A DNA stretch of 64,000 nt, from positions 50,519 through 114,518 of the forward strand of contig JAAMPI010000005.1 in NCBI GenBank assembly GCA_013054445.1, in the 5' to 3' direction. Position numbers and translations under genes: made by a program. This DNA comes from Cudoniella acicularis. Its lineage: Eukaryota; Ascomycota; Leotiomycetes; Helotiales; Helotiaceae. Shown here piece after piece: positions 46,646-56,772 of the stretch (position 1 is its first letter; every line of letters starts with the position of its first letter). The notes beneath the pieces are model-generated. The model was not told the origin of the DNA. It ran no database searches and saw nothing but the letters and a program-made list of their open reading frames with translations.

Positions 46646-48766
46646 CGACTGGTGTCGCCCCCTTTCTTTCACAATGTCGACAAGCGCGACCTGCCGGCAG
46701 GATTTTTCATCACCTCAATCGGAGGCGTTCGATGTACAGCAGTTCCTAGATCTCTTACGACTCTCTCCAGCAGCGCAGCAACAAGCACACCCGATTCCGT
46801 AGTCTCAGTGGTATCACAAACCACCGCGGCGAGTGTCCAGGTACAGACGACCGCGAGTATTGCGGATACTACAACCTTATCCTCCACTGATGTAGCGCCT
46901 GCAGCTGCAGCGCAATCTTCGGTCTTCTCAGCAGCCAGCGTACCTCCAGTCAGCGTCCCTGTCAACATACCGCCAGTCACGACTTCGGCGGCTGCAGTGT
47001 CGACTACACTTGCTCCAGTTATTAATACTAGTTCACCCGAAGCGCAAACAACCTCGATTTCAAGTACAGAAAACACAGCGTCGAAAGGTACGACCCCGAC
47101 AACATCTTCTAGCACTCCTGTAGTAGTTGCTCAGAGCGAGGTTCACACTTCGCCGACTCCTTCAACAGTAGAAAATGGAGGCAATGGAGGGTTTCAATCT
47201 CTTGCTATGTCAATAGCTCCTACAGCTGAAGCGACCGTGGCACCGTCCACCGAGTCTTCAGCGGCTGGGGGCATTTCTTCGAATCCCCGGCTAACAGCGG
47301 CTCCAGTTGTTGGAGGTGTTCTTGGTTCCATGGGTCTCCTCGCGGGTCTTGCGTTGTTATTTTGGTTCTTGAGAAGGAGGAGGAAGGTAGGAAGGGAGTC
47401 TCTCCTGACACCGCTCACCACTGGGAAACGAACCGAATTCTATGCGACCGAGAAGAGGGAGGAAGCAGGTTCAGGATATGACGAGGAAAAATGGGATCCA
47501 GACAGAGGCACCCAACGAGACCGGGTACGCGCAGTTGCGGCTAGCTTCAAGTCCGGAGTGCTTGGTATTGGATCAACCTTGAAGTCCAAGGTGGTGAGAG
47601 ATAGAAGTGACACCCCGAGTGTCGACTTGAATAGGGGTCACTCGCAGTTCCTGGACGGACCAATTCCTCAACATAGCCGGAATAACTCGGTGCTGTCCAA
47701 CCATGGAAGCAACTTGTCAGTCAAAGACCGGTTCAACGACTGGTGGGACCGCTTCAGAGAGGATATTAGCTCTAGGATACGAATGCGGAAGAGCAACGAA
47801 CCCGCCGACCCATTTGCCGCTGCGCGCAGTATGACAGAGCAGCAAGCCAAGTTGAATAACCCTGTCGATTTCGACCAACTCCTAGGAATGGACGACCGAG
47901 AGCTACAACTCCAGGCTGACCGCCGCCGAGCAGATCTAGGTAAAACACAATCTGGAGCCTCCCTCCCACCACTTGGAAGTCTAGGACTTGACTTCGCATC
48001 TAACGATCCTTTCGCCGATCCCCAAAATAATTCATGGCAGCAATCAGCAGCGCGTCGAAACTCTCGGAGCAATACCTACGACTCCAGCGCTAATCCCTTC
48101 GCGGATCCTTCGAACCCCTTTTCCGACCCCATCTCCCTACCTCAACCTTCCTTCTCCAAACAAAACAACTACATCGCCGACATCCGGCGGTCAAGAGGCC
48201 AATCCATCGATGCCACCCACACCGGCCCCTCTGGAACCTTCCGCCCACCAAGCGCTACAACCGGACCCGCGTCGCGGTATCCCTCCAGCCTCGCGCCAAG
48301 TCGGGACAGTTACCGAGACACGGTATTTTCCTCCTTCTCAGGCAACGCACGAAAAGGCAAAGGACGATCCGACCCCTTCGATCTAGAGCGCCCTGAGCTC
48401 TGGCGACGGAACCCAAATAACCAACTATACCCTAATCCGCTGACCACGAGCAACCTCCAGGGCCAACAACCTAATTACGGCCCTCGCGTGACGAGCACGC
48501 AACGCATCCAGAGCAACGCGACGTACGAGAGTAAATACAGCAGCGGCGTCTCGAGTCTGGGCGGCTGGGGCGATCCAGGACCTGATCTCGGGCCTGGGAG
48601 TCAAAGTAGCTCTATGAGGGGCAATGCCAGCTCGAGCGGTGGCAGCGGGGACTTTAGCACGAATGGTGGTGCGGGGATCTATCGGGAACAGGGTGATGGC
48701 AACGTGAGCCCAATTAGTTTTAGCAGTGGGATTAGCAGTAAGGGCGGAGTAGGAAAGGCGATGTGA
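46646..48766 (+). CDS. Ser/Thr-rich single-pass membrane protein, main exon (5' end unresolved)
   Basis: The exon is open from a likely acceptor (TTACAG ending at 46645) to the TGA at 48766, about 706 residues. It has a short N-terminal part (KRDLPAGFFITSIGGVRCTA) and roughly 180 residues very rich in Ser, Thr, Ala and Val, a likely O-mannosylated rod. One membrane helix follows (GGVLGSMGLLAGLALLFWFL, about 47312-47371) before the stop-transfer RRRRK. The cytoplasmic tail of about 465 residues is Ser/Asn/Pro-rich with repeated NPFADP/DPFADP motifs. This plan recalls fungal wall-stress sensors of the Mid2/Wsc type and other receptor-like wall proteins, but there is no WSC cysteine domain, so I do not name it. 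There is no in-frame ATG before the membrane helix in this exon; the signal peptide must lie upstream. Confidence 0.68.
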   Translation, partial: RLVSPPFFHNVDKRDLPAGFFITSIGGVRCTAVPRSLTTLSSSAATSTPDSVVSVVSQTTAASVQVQTTASIADTTTLSSTDVAPAAAAQSSVFSAASVPPVSVPVNIPPVTTSAAAVSTTLAPVINTSSPEAQTTSISSTENTASKGTTPTTSSSTPVVVAQSEVHTSPTPSTVENGGNGGFQSLAMSIAPTAEATVAPSTESSAAGGISSNPRLTAAPVVGGVLGSMGLLAGLALLFWFLRRRRKVGRESLLTPLTTGKRTEFYATEKREEAGSGYDEEKWDPDRGTQRDRVRAVAASFKSGVLGIGSTLKSKVVRDRSDTPSVDLNRGHSQFLDGPIPQHSRNNSVLSNHGSNLSVKDRFNDWWDRFREDISSRIRMRKSNEPADPFAAARSMTEQQAKLNNPVDFDQLLGMDDRELQLQADRRRADLGKTQSGASLPPLGSLGLDFASNDPFADPQNNSWQQSAARRNSRSNTYDSSANPFADPSNPFSDPISLPQPSFSKQNNYIADIRRSRGQSIDATHTGPSGTFRPPSATTGPASRYPSSLAPSRDSYRDTVFSSFSGNARKGKGRSDPFDLERPELWRRNPNNQLYPNPLTTSNLQGQQPNYGPRVTSTQRIQSNATYESKYSSGVSSLGGWGDPGPDLGPGSQSSSMRGNASSSGGSGDFSTNGGAGIYREQGDGNVSPISFSSGISSKGGVGKAM

Positions 48767-50121
48767 AGAGAGGGATTATGGTCACCACGAGAAATGAATG
48801 TCACTTTTGGAGTTCAACATACATATAAGGTAAAGTATAGACGACGAGAAAGAGGGAGGAAGAAGGACAGAAAGAGACGGATCTTAATGACCTTGCTCTC
48901 GGGGATGGGGACTCTAGCTGGCTGGGACAAAAAGGACAAATGGCGCATCATGATCTGCTGTCATCTGATCCTGTCTTTGCGACGGCGACAAAGGGGGTGA
49001 TGGAGTAATGAGGTGTATGGCGTTGCATTTTCGAGTCTGGTTCTTACCATGGTATATCTGCTGCGAGCGTGGCGTACACTCGCTAGCAAGGCAAAAGGGA
49101 TGGGAAAACCCCCCCTCTGTTCTCTGGGGAAAAGAGCAAGCCAAGGTTCGCGGGGAAACGACGATGGTATTCGTCATGAGTTATGTAGGTAGTTTGTAGT
49201 AAGCAATTCTTGATGGCCAGGGATAGATAGGTGAAGAAGTTTATAACTTGATGTATATTCTATCGTATCATCTTTGGTGCAAGACTGCGAAATCACCCTC
49301 CAAGACCTCTCATCTCATCTTCTCTACTGGACTTATGAAGTCATCGGCTGGTTTCGACGGATGATTTGTTGCCAAGAGACATTATTTTTCTGCTTCACTA
49401 ATAGTTTCGTCTCTACATCCGCACCTTATGATTAGCCTGCTTCTAAGAGATTCCTCGGGGTCCCAATCCACTCTGGGTGTCATCATACCCTCAGCACCGA
49501 ATGAACGAATGAAGTTGTTTCAGCTCGCCATTCCCACTCACCCTCATTCGTTTCGTCGGCTACCGAGCCCTATTCCTAAATCCATATGCCTTTCATCTCA
49601 TGATCTCATCCTCTCTTCTGTCATGCTTCAACCAAGACTAGAGTACGAGCCCGATAGTCTCTTGTATACACTGGCAATGCACCTAAAATTAACAAAAGGC
49701 TTTAAATATCTAATGTTAGGATTAGCAAACAAATTAAAAGTCTTGTTAGATTAGCTGACAACCCCGCCATGTTCCGCGTGAATTGTGATAATCAATCAGA
49801 AACTTCCTCGAGACTCGAAGATTGTAGTCACATAGACCAAGCACGAGGACATATCCCGGGACCGCAATGTTGAGAATAAAGTGTCTAATAATTGACAGTC
49901 TATCGATTCTATCAACAGGTCAGACGAATTGCGACCCTTTCAACTCCACCGAGTCCACCAATCTTGTAAACATCATCCATAACACATTCAAACGTTAATC
50001 TTCATGTGCCCGCTTTTTACCTGCTAGCAGTCATAATTTTCAGCCTTTCTATTCTTTAGCGCAGAACTTTAGACAACGGCAAGCAGGTGTATCAACAATA
50101 GCAGCAGCAACGCGAGGTAAT
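48767..50121. other. Intergenic between convergent genes
   Basis: The membrane-protein gene and the phosphoglycerate mutase gene converge here. No gene, structured RNA or repeat is recognised. The purine-rich 48830-48890 probably belongs to the 3' region of the first gene. Confidence 0.6.
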
Positions 50122-52083
50122 CTAACTTTTCACAAGAAGACTCTTGCCAGTCATTTCTTCTGGCTGATTCAAGCCCATTACTTCTAGGATCGTGGGAGCG
50201 ACGTCACCGAGGACACCTTCGTCGGTCTTCTTGAGGCTGTATCCCTTGGGAGCATTCGCCATGATGAATGGCACTTTGTTGGTGGTGTGGGAGGTTTTGG
50301 GCTTGCCGTCTTGGAATTTCATCTCCTCGGCGTTACTGAGAATTTGTAAGTACGCGTGGAACTAAAAGCGAGTGAAAACACGAACCCATGATCAGAGGTG
50401 ATGAACAAAACATAACCCTCCTTCTTGCAAGTTTCATAGATTTCCCCAATGGCCCTGTCTGTTGCTGCAACACCAACGATGGCTGCCTCGTACACACCAG
50501 TGTGTCCAACCATATCAGGAGGAGCAAAATTGTTCATAACAAACTCGAACTTGCCCTCTGATATCCGCTTAGACACTTGCTTGGCAACACCAGCAGCACT
50601 CATTTCAGGGGCCAGATCGTAGGTGGCCACGCTCTTGTTTGAGGGCACAAGATCTTGCTTCTCGTCTCTGGTCTCGAGGGGGAAAACCTTCTCAACACCT
50701 CCGTTAAAGAAGAAAGTAACGTGAGCATACTTCTCAGTCTCGGCAACGTGAACCTGGTTGATGCCCTGTTTGCCTAAAGTCTCTGCAAGAACGTTACCCA
50801 TGTGTTGCGGCTTGAAGGCAATTGGGTACGGGTAGTCGAGCTTATATTGGGTCATGGTTGTGAGCGTGATATTCTTAGGGTACGGGAAATCCTCGAGAGG
50901 AGACCGGTCGAAATCGCCCAGCAATTGGGTGATCTCTCGTACTCTGTCTGATCGGTAGTTGAAGAAAAATACTTGGTCACCATCTAGGAAGCCGTCAGTT
51001 TTACTCTTTTGAGCAAATATAAAAATGGGCGACCTACCCTTAATACGAGCCTCCTTTCCTCCAACAATGATAGGCTTCAGGAACTCATCATTCTCGCCTT
51101 TTGCGTATCTCTCCTTGATTGCCTTAACGGGGTCGTTACTCTCCTCGCCATCGCCAACACAGATAGCGTTCAGTCCGACTTGGACACGCTCCCATCGCTT
51201 ATCACGGTCCATAGCATAGTATCGACCAACGACGGTGGCAATTTCTCCCACGCCAATCTCCTTGATCTTATCCAAGAGGCCCTGCATGTACCCAGCCCCG
51301 GATTTTGGATCGGTATCACGTCCATCACCGAAGAAGTGGATATATACGTGTGGAATTCCTACCTCCTTGGCGACCTTTAGGAGCGCGTAGAGGTGATCTT
51401 GCTTTGCATGCTGCAGCCTGTTATTGTCTGCTCTCGCGTCACCGGCAACATAAACTTACAACACCGCCGTCTGAGATCAGTCCGCACAAATGCAGACGAC
51501 CCGTACCAGCCTTTGCGTCATTGAAAACTTTCATGATCACCTCGTTTTTATCGAGCTCATTCTTTTTGATAGTCTGATCAATTCGGACAACATCTTGCCA
51601 AACGACTCGCCCAGCACCAATGTTCAGATGTCCAACCTCAGAATTGCCCATCAAGCCTTCTGGCAGTCCTACGGCGAGAGAGGATGCCTCCAACTCGGTG
51701 TATCCTTCAGCATTCTTCTGGAAAGCATCCATTACCGGGGTCTCGGCGGCAGCAATTGCGTCGCCATTTTTTGGGGAAGACTCGCTGGGGATTCCCCAAC
51801 CATCAATAACAACTGCGCCAGATCATAACTATTAGCCATGAAAGCTCCAAGTACATCAGACAGTAAAGAAGGACGAGGATGTAATCGGGCTTGTTCTTGG
51901 CGTTTGTTGGGGCTCTAATGCTCGGCGATCCCATTGTCATTCAAGCAAGGAGAGGAATTCTGTGCAAGTAGAACAGAACGATAGGCATCAGGAAAGAATG
52001 TGCGCGGGTAGAAGCTCTGAACACAAGGAGCGAGTTGAGGATACGTGGAACGTACTTAAGGCAGCTTTATTCTCGACGGGCAT
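50122..52083 (-). CDS. gpmI: 2,3-bisphosphoglycerate-independent phosphoglycerate mutase
   Basis: It interconverts 3- and 2-phosphoglycerate in glycolysis and gluconeogenesis, using two Mn/metal ions and a phosphoserine intermediate. Five minus-strand exons (52083-52056, 51812-51460, 51410-51038, 50983-50386, 50335-50122) join to 521 residues, a normal length. Visible hallmarks are IVIDGWGIPSES at the start, catalytic Ser67 in MGNSEVGHLNIGAGR, the substrate-binding HFFGDGRDTDP, DTVFFFNYRSDR-like text (here DGDQVFFFNYRSDR), VMNNFAPPDMVGHTG and metal ligands in TSDHGNAEEM. The first exon codes for only nine full residues. Intron 3 (51037-50984) is 54 nt with no stop, so the unspliced frame also reads through. 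It shares a 407-base divergent promoter with the Med9 gene. Confidence 0.96.
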
Positions 52084-52490
52084 TTTGGCGATCTTATAGG
52101 CTGTGTCAGCGGCGTTGGTGATAAATTAAAAAATAAGCGGAATTGAAAAAGAGGAGATTCTCACAGGAAGAGGAAGCTTTTGTAGCTTTGATCTGTGCAC
52201 AAATTTTTTGGCTTGAGGGATTTCCAGGAGAAGAGAAGCTGTTGAGTAGGTGGGGTGGTTTTTGTTTTTTTTTCCTTGCTCTGCTCTGACGCTGCCCCTC
52301 CAAAGCAATCGCCCCGATAAGGCGGCTGCATCGAGTCGATCTTCCCCGAGCACCACACCCAATCAACAAGGCCAGTCGCGGAACGGGCACTATTCCTCCT
52401 GCGTTTGTACTATGAAATTTCACCGCCATTACAGGACTGGGATTTGAGCTTCTTTGCTTCAAGCTCACAACAACATCCGAATCCGCCGCG
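52084..52490. promoter_or_regulatory. Divergent promoter interval between phosphoglycerate mutase and Med9
   Basis: The start codons of the two genes face away from each other over 407 bases. A T-rich tract (52260-52275) lies in the middle. Both promoters must lie here; no specific site is identified. Confidence 0.55.
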
Positions 52491-52952
52491 ATGGCTACGC
52501 CTTTACAGCAGACCTCGCAGACCCCTCAAAACCCCTCCGGCCTTGTTCTTCCTGAAGGCCTGTCTCCCGACTCTATCGACACCTTACCAGTACTGTCTGC
52601 GCTCCTGTCGCGATTACAAAACCCTTCAAATACATCAGCCTCGACATCAGGTTCACCTCCAGCTGCCTCGCCCTCGCAGATCGCGACCGGCACTGGACCT
52701 CTCACTATCAAAGATATTCCCGCCGCGACCGACGAACTTAAACACAAGCTGCAGCGAGCGAGGATGCAAGTCAAGGAACTGCCGGACATGGATCGAAGCC
52801 TTTCTGAACAGGAAGAGGAGATCAAAGAGTTAAAAGAGAAGATTTCAAGACAGAGGGGGGCTTTGGCGAGCTTACGGGATGTAGGGTCTGCTATGAAGAG
52901 AGAAAGGGAGAGGGGGCTTGGAGACAGTCAAGTTGATATTATGGAGACTTGA
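52491..52952 (+). CDS. med9: Mediator complex subunit 9 (Med9/Cse2)
   Basis: A single exon encodes 153 residues from an ATG in good context (CGCGATGGC). The N-terminal 70 residues are Pro/Ser/Thr-rich and probably disordered (SGSPPAASPSQIATG), with a possible helix at LPVLSALLSRLQNP. The C-terminal part is the Med9 coiled-coil domain: LTIKDIPAATDELKHKLQRA, RMQVKELPDMDRSLSEQ and EEEIKELKEKISRQR. Med9 sits in the Mediator middle module, pairs with Med4/Med7 and helps pass activator signals to RNA polymerase II. Small size and modest conservation leave a little doubt, but the domain pattern is characteristic. Confidence 0.88.
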   Translation: MATPLQQTSQTPQNPSGLVLPEGLSPDSIDTLPVLSALLSRLQNPSNTSASTSGSPPAASPSQIATGTGPLTIKDIPAATDELKHKLQRARMQVKELPDMDRSLSEQEEEIKELKEKISRQRGALASLRDVGSAMKRERERGLGDSQVDIMET

Positions 52953-53387
52953 GGTTTCGGCGGCTCCACCATCAAGTCAATGCCTACTGAAATAGATGCT
53001 ACTTTTTTGTGGCTAGCATTGGGGGATTCGAGGTTTACGACTAGTCGTAGGTTGAAGGAAAAGGACCGACATATCTCGTTATTTCTCAGATCAGCATGCT
53101 CTCATTCAAAATCACCTGAAGGAGCAAGTCACCAAAATTTCCATATGGCGTGGTTGAAGAGTCTTTTGGATGAGCCTCTGCATTACAATCTGGTACTGGA
53201 CAGATCTGGAGGAGAACAATCTAACACCAACTCCGTTGCTATGACTGGACTACCCGCCGCACACTTCGAGAATTCACGTCCAGAACACCACTCCTCCTAG
53301 CTCTTACCATTACGATAGTCCTCATCGGGCAAACAAAAACAAAAACTGACTGCTCCGGTCCAGTTACCTCATACACGAGTCATATGA
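52953..53387. other. Intergenic between convergent Med9 and cofactor C genes
   Basis: 3' flanks of two convergent genes. The frame at 52980-53300 starts with ATG but has no recognisable content and is probably chance. Confidence 0.6.
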
Positions 53388-54696
53388 TCAATGCTCAATA
53401 ACTCCTGTCTTTTTCAGTATATCTTCAAGACCTACGCCAGGCCCCCCGGGAACGACAGTGGTCCAGATGGCTTCATCGAGTCTCTGCTCTTCGGGCAAAA
53501 CACTCCAGTTTGGGCTGTGCTCTGCTTTGAGCCATTTGAAGTCATCTACCTGATCCCAGCGATTCTGAATAGATTCAACGGAGTCGCTTTTCTATAACTA
53601 CAGTCAGTACTTTAGAATTGCCTTTGGTTTTCGAAATTGGCAACTTACATAGCATTCCGGGATTGGAGCGAACCGAACATTGCTACAATCTTCAATGATA
53701 GGCCGGCTTGCACAGTGGAGATATACATCGACGTTTTTGCAATCATGCATTCTCACCTGTCTGGAAGCGACCACGATAATACTGTCACACACCCCAGTAA
53801 TGTGAGCGGCTCCAGCAACGTGACCGGCAATGATCAAAGAGTGCTTGATATTCTTCAAAGCGAGGCCTGCGAAAGGGGCTCCTTTGGCTGTTGGAATTGA
53901 CATGTCAACGATACATCTGTCAAGTCTCGTCAATGATCCGGAAGCAGTTGCATGTGCTGCTGATGATGGGAGGATAATGTGGAGCCCGGTGTGGCCTGAA
54001 ATATTGACGTTGGTTGCTTGCGAGAAACTTGGCTTGCGAACTGGACCACTAACAGGGGCGTTGGTCATTTCCTCATTGTAGTTCTTCGGAAAAGAGGGGA
54101 GGTCGCCAAGTGTATCATTCTCACTAGGTGGAGTGGTCAGATTTGCAGGAGTGGTGGCCATTGAGGAATCATTAGAAGATGCGAAGCCTGGGCGGATACC
54201 TGGACCAATACGCTTTTCTGCAGCCAGCTCGGCAGCATCATTAATAGATATTGCCGATTCATTCTTGTGCGTAGTTTTGAATTGAAATCTTGGCTTCGGC
54301 TCAAATTTGGATCGTGTCTCTTGGAGTTTCTCGGAAAGACCTTTGATAGCCTACAGAAATAAGATGATGCTCCGCAATAATATAAAATACAGCCTACCTG
54401 TGAATAAATACGTTGATCATAAGCTGGAACAAACCCTGTGAGGTCGCCAACCTCGTCAGAAAGCCTCGATATCGCAGCAACTAAGTGTTCGACTGCGTCT
54501 TTTCTCTCTCCACCGACCAAGGAATAAGACCCAAGCTGGCCGATCTGTTCTTGGATTTCTAAAGAATATTAGTGAGCCGTGACGCGCTATGGATTAACTA
54601 CAAACCCGTGCAAGTTTCTTGAAAATATCTATAGAAGCGCTCCTTCACATCGGATTGCGATCCAGTCCTATCGAATTCTGCCACGGCTGTATCCAT
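53388..54696 (-). CDS. Tubulin-folding cofactor C
   Basis: Four minus-strand exons (54696-54606, 54558-54398, 54350-53649, 53591-53388) join to 385 residues. The N-terminal half is helical, with KERFYRYFQE near the start and AIKGLSEKLQETRSKFEP, as in the TBCC N-domain that contacts tubulin. The C-terminal beta-helix has GLALKNIKHSLIIAGHVAGA and the arginine-finger motif SRQVRMHDC (Arg about residue 284), with which TBCC-type proteins speed GTP hydrolysis on beta-tubulin. The end (SVESIQNRWDQVDDFKWLKA) is also family-like. Cofactor C acts last in the folding pathway with cofactors D and E, releasing assembly-ready alpha/beta-tubulin dimers. The yeast counterpart is Cin2. Confidence 0.94.
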
Positions 54697-55465
54697 TTTG
54701 TCGTACGACCAGCGACAGCGTCAAACCTCAGAAGTGATCCGCGCAGGATAGTACGTTTTGACTACCTGTTCTCTTGAAGTTTCTTGTAGTTTTGATACTG
54801 TGCTATCGATAGAAAAATGGCAATGATATTAAAGGCGGGGCTAGTGCAGTGCAAGCACACTCAGAGTATCTGCAGGAGTGGTACGTCCACGCCGTCTTGC
54901 TGCTTTGTTTTGCTGTTCAGTACTCTATCAGGTGCTTGTAGGATTAAACCAGTAGAGGGCCAATTTCTCTAGCAATGTTTCAAGCCATAAATCTGCGATG
55001 CGTGATTTTCTTGTTTCAATGTCCTCGAGTTGGATAAATTTGCGAAGACCTTGAAATGTTGTTCCAAGGTTTTAAGGGCGGTGCGGGGAAGTCCCAAGCT
55101 CAAAGCGGCGCCGGACCATTCGACAACACACGTGACGTTCTTGTGGGCTGTCAATTAGAACGAGACGAGAAGAAATCCGAAATATGCTGAAGTTGTGGGA
55201 AATATTGCTATCGGGATTGGTCTTGGAAAGGGGCAGTCAAGCGTAACAATGAGATGATGCTACAGACCCTCCGAACTCCCGGACGATAGAAGTGATTCGG
55301 TTCCGTACAAATCGTGCTAATATGACTTTCACCTATCAACACCCGTAGACAGGGCAGTCATAAGTACCCATCCATTATATTCACAATTCGGTGTTTAACC
55401 CAAAAGGATCGCCAGATAAAAAACCATGTCGAATTCATATGTACAGTACAAACGATCAGACACGA
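54697..55465. other. Intergenic: promoter of the cofactor C gene and 3' flank of the complex I gene
   Basis: No supported gene; the minus frame 54969-55154 has no recognisable content. A CACGTG site occurs at 55129-55134, about 435 bases upstream of the cofactor C start. Confidence 0.6.
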
Positions 55466-56205
55466 CTACTGAGTTGATTTAGTCGGCACATCAATACCAT
55501 ACTTCTCCTTAATCCTCTGTTGTCTCCTCTCCTCATAGCCTGGGCCATAAATCCCTAACAAAACGTTTAGCAAATCCGGCATTCGATCAACATGTTGATA
55601 CATACCTCTTCCCTCGCCAAGTTGTGATATGGTTTCTTCCATTGGAATACGACGATTCTTCCTCAATTCTTGTTTTCGCTCGAACTCGTCCATCTCTTTA
55701 TCTTTCGCTCCGCCCCTGAGAGTTCCGCCAGTGTAATCGTATGCTCCCATCACAACCGCAGTAAGGGCGCCATATCCCAGCACGGCAGGAGTCGATCCAG
55801 CTGATATATGGTCAGCAACCCGAGTCCTGTGGTACCAGAGAATACACTCACATCTTAACCCCATTACGGCACCTGCCAGGAATCCGCCAATCGCGGGGTT
55901 TATGCTATCATCTTTCTCTCGTAGATTGGCCGAGGCGTTCCTTGTGAATTCGAAAGCACCGCCGATCACAGCTGTACCTCAATTAGCAGATGCCTGCATA
56001 AAATAGTCAAGCATTCGGAAGACAGTACTAAAGATTGCGATAGAGCTTCCCGTCCTGGTGAATATGCCCCAAGCTCCGACGTTCCTTTTTGTCAAAGTAT
56101 TCTGAATCGCTGAAACAAAGGCTCCTGCCGTACCAGTCACCATTGCTCCAGTGGCCGCGGCCTGATAGAGTCCTTAGGATGGTATTGCTCATCCTCGGAA
56201 GCCAT
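55466..56205 (-). CDS. Complex I 21.3 kDa subunit (NDUFA11/B14.7 type), with a one-base frame break
   Basis: Four minus-strand exons (56205-56029, 55971-55852, 55800-55606, 55554-55466) encode a protein of about 193 residues if one base is restored. The start MASEDEQYHPKDSI is typical of the fungal 21.3 kDa subunit, but the frame then breaks at 56161-56163 and continues one frame over as AAATGAMVTGTAGAFVSAIQ. The rest is in order: a Tim17-like run of hydrophobic helices (INPAIGGFLAGAVMG, STPAVLGYGALTAVVMGAYD) and the tail YGPGYEERRQQRIKEKYGID. This is an accessory subunit in the membrane arm of respiratory complex I. No GT donor lies between the ATG and the break, so an intron cannot explain the shift. 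The acceptor of exon 2 could alternatively be at 55978, adding two residues. Confidence 0.86.
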
Positions 56206-56772
56206 GTTGACCTGTGCAGCGGCAGGGAATTCTGATCGTGTTCTGTTGTCGTCGTTGATATTGAAGTTGGCGACCCGGGAGGTTGAAGCTTAAAGATCAA
56301 GGGATCGCACCTAGGCCTATTTGGGTAATGGTTTATATCCCGATCTCTGAATAATTAACCTTAGGCAGATGAAATCGAGGGCAAAGAGTTGCGTATGCGA
56401 TTTTATTTTAAGACGAATACACAAAGACGACTTACGCAGCGGCAGTGTTTTGATACCTTCTTCACCTTTAACTCCGATTCTATTCTTGATGCAGACCTTT
56501 TCTGTTGATCATTGACGCCCAAGCTCTCTTGTTACACGAGCGTCCCAAAGCTCCGCCAGCTTCACCGATTATCACCAAACAAATCAACACCTATTTTCTC
56601 TGCAAAGCACATCCTTAACTCATCTCCAAACGCACTGGTCTCTGTCGTACTTCGAGCTCTGCGTGGTTGGAGATACGGTGCCTTTGTACAACTGCGAGGA
56701 AGCTGGGCGGGTTGAAGAAACCCTAGCAGCCACGGTATTGCAGTTTGGAGCTGGCATAAAGCCGAAGGTGGC
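56206..56772. promoter_or_regulatory. Divergent promoter interval between the complex I gene and UBP2
   Basis: The start codons of these two genes point away from each other across 567 bases, so both promoters lie here. The frame at 56512-56715 overlaps the leader and has no recognisable content. Confidence 0.55.

Noticed and set aside
52980..53300. 106-residue ATG frame after Med9
   Set aside because: It sits in the narrow space between two convergent genes and has no recognisable content.
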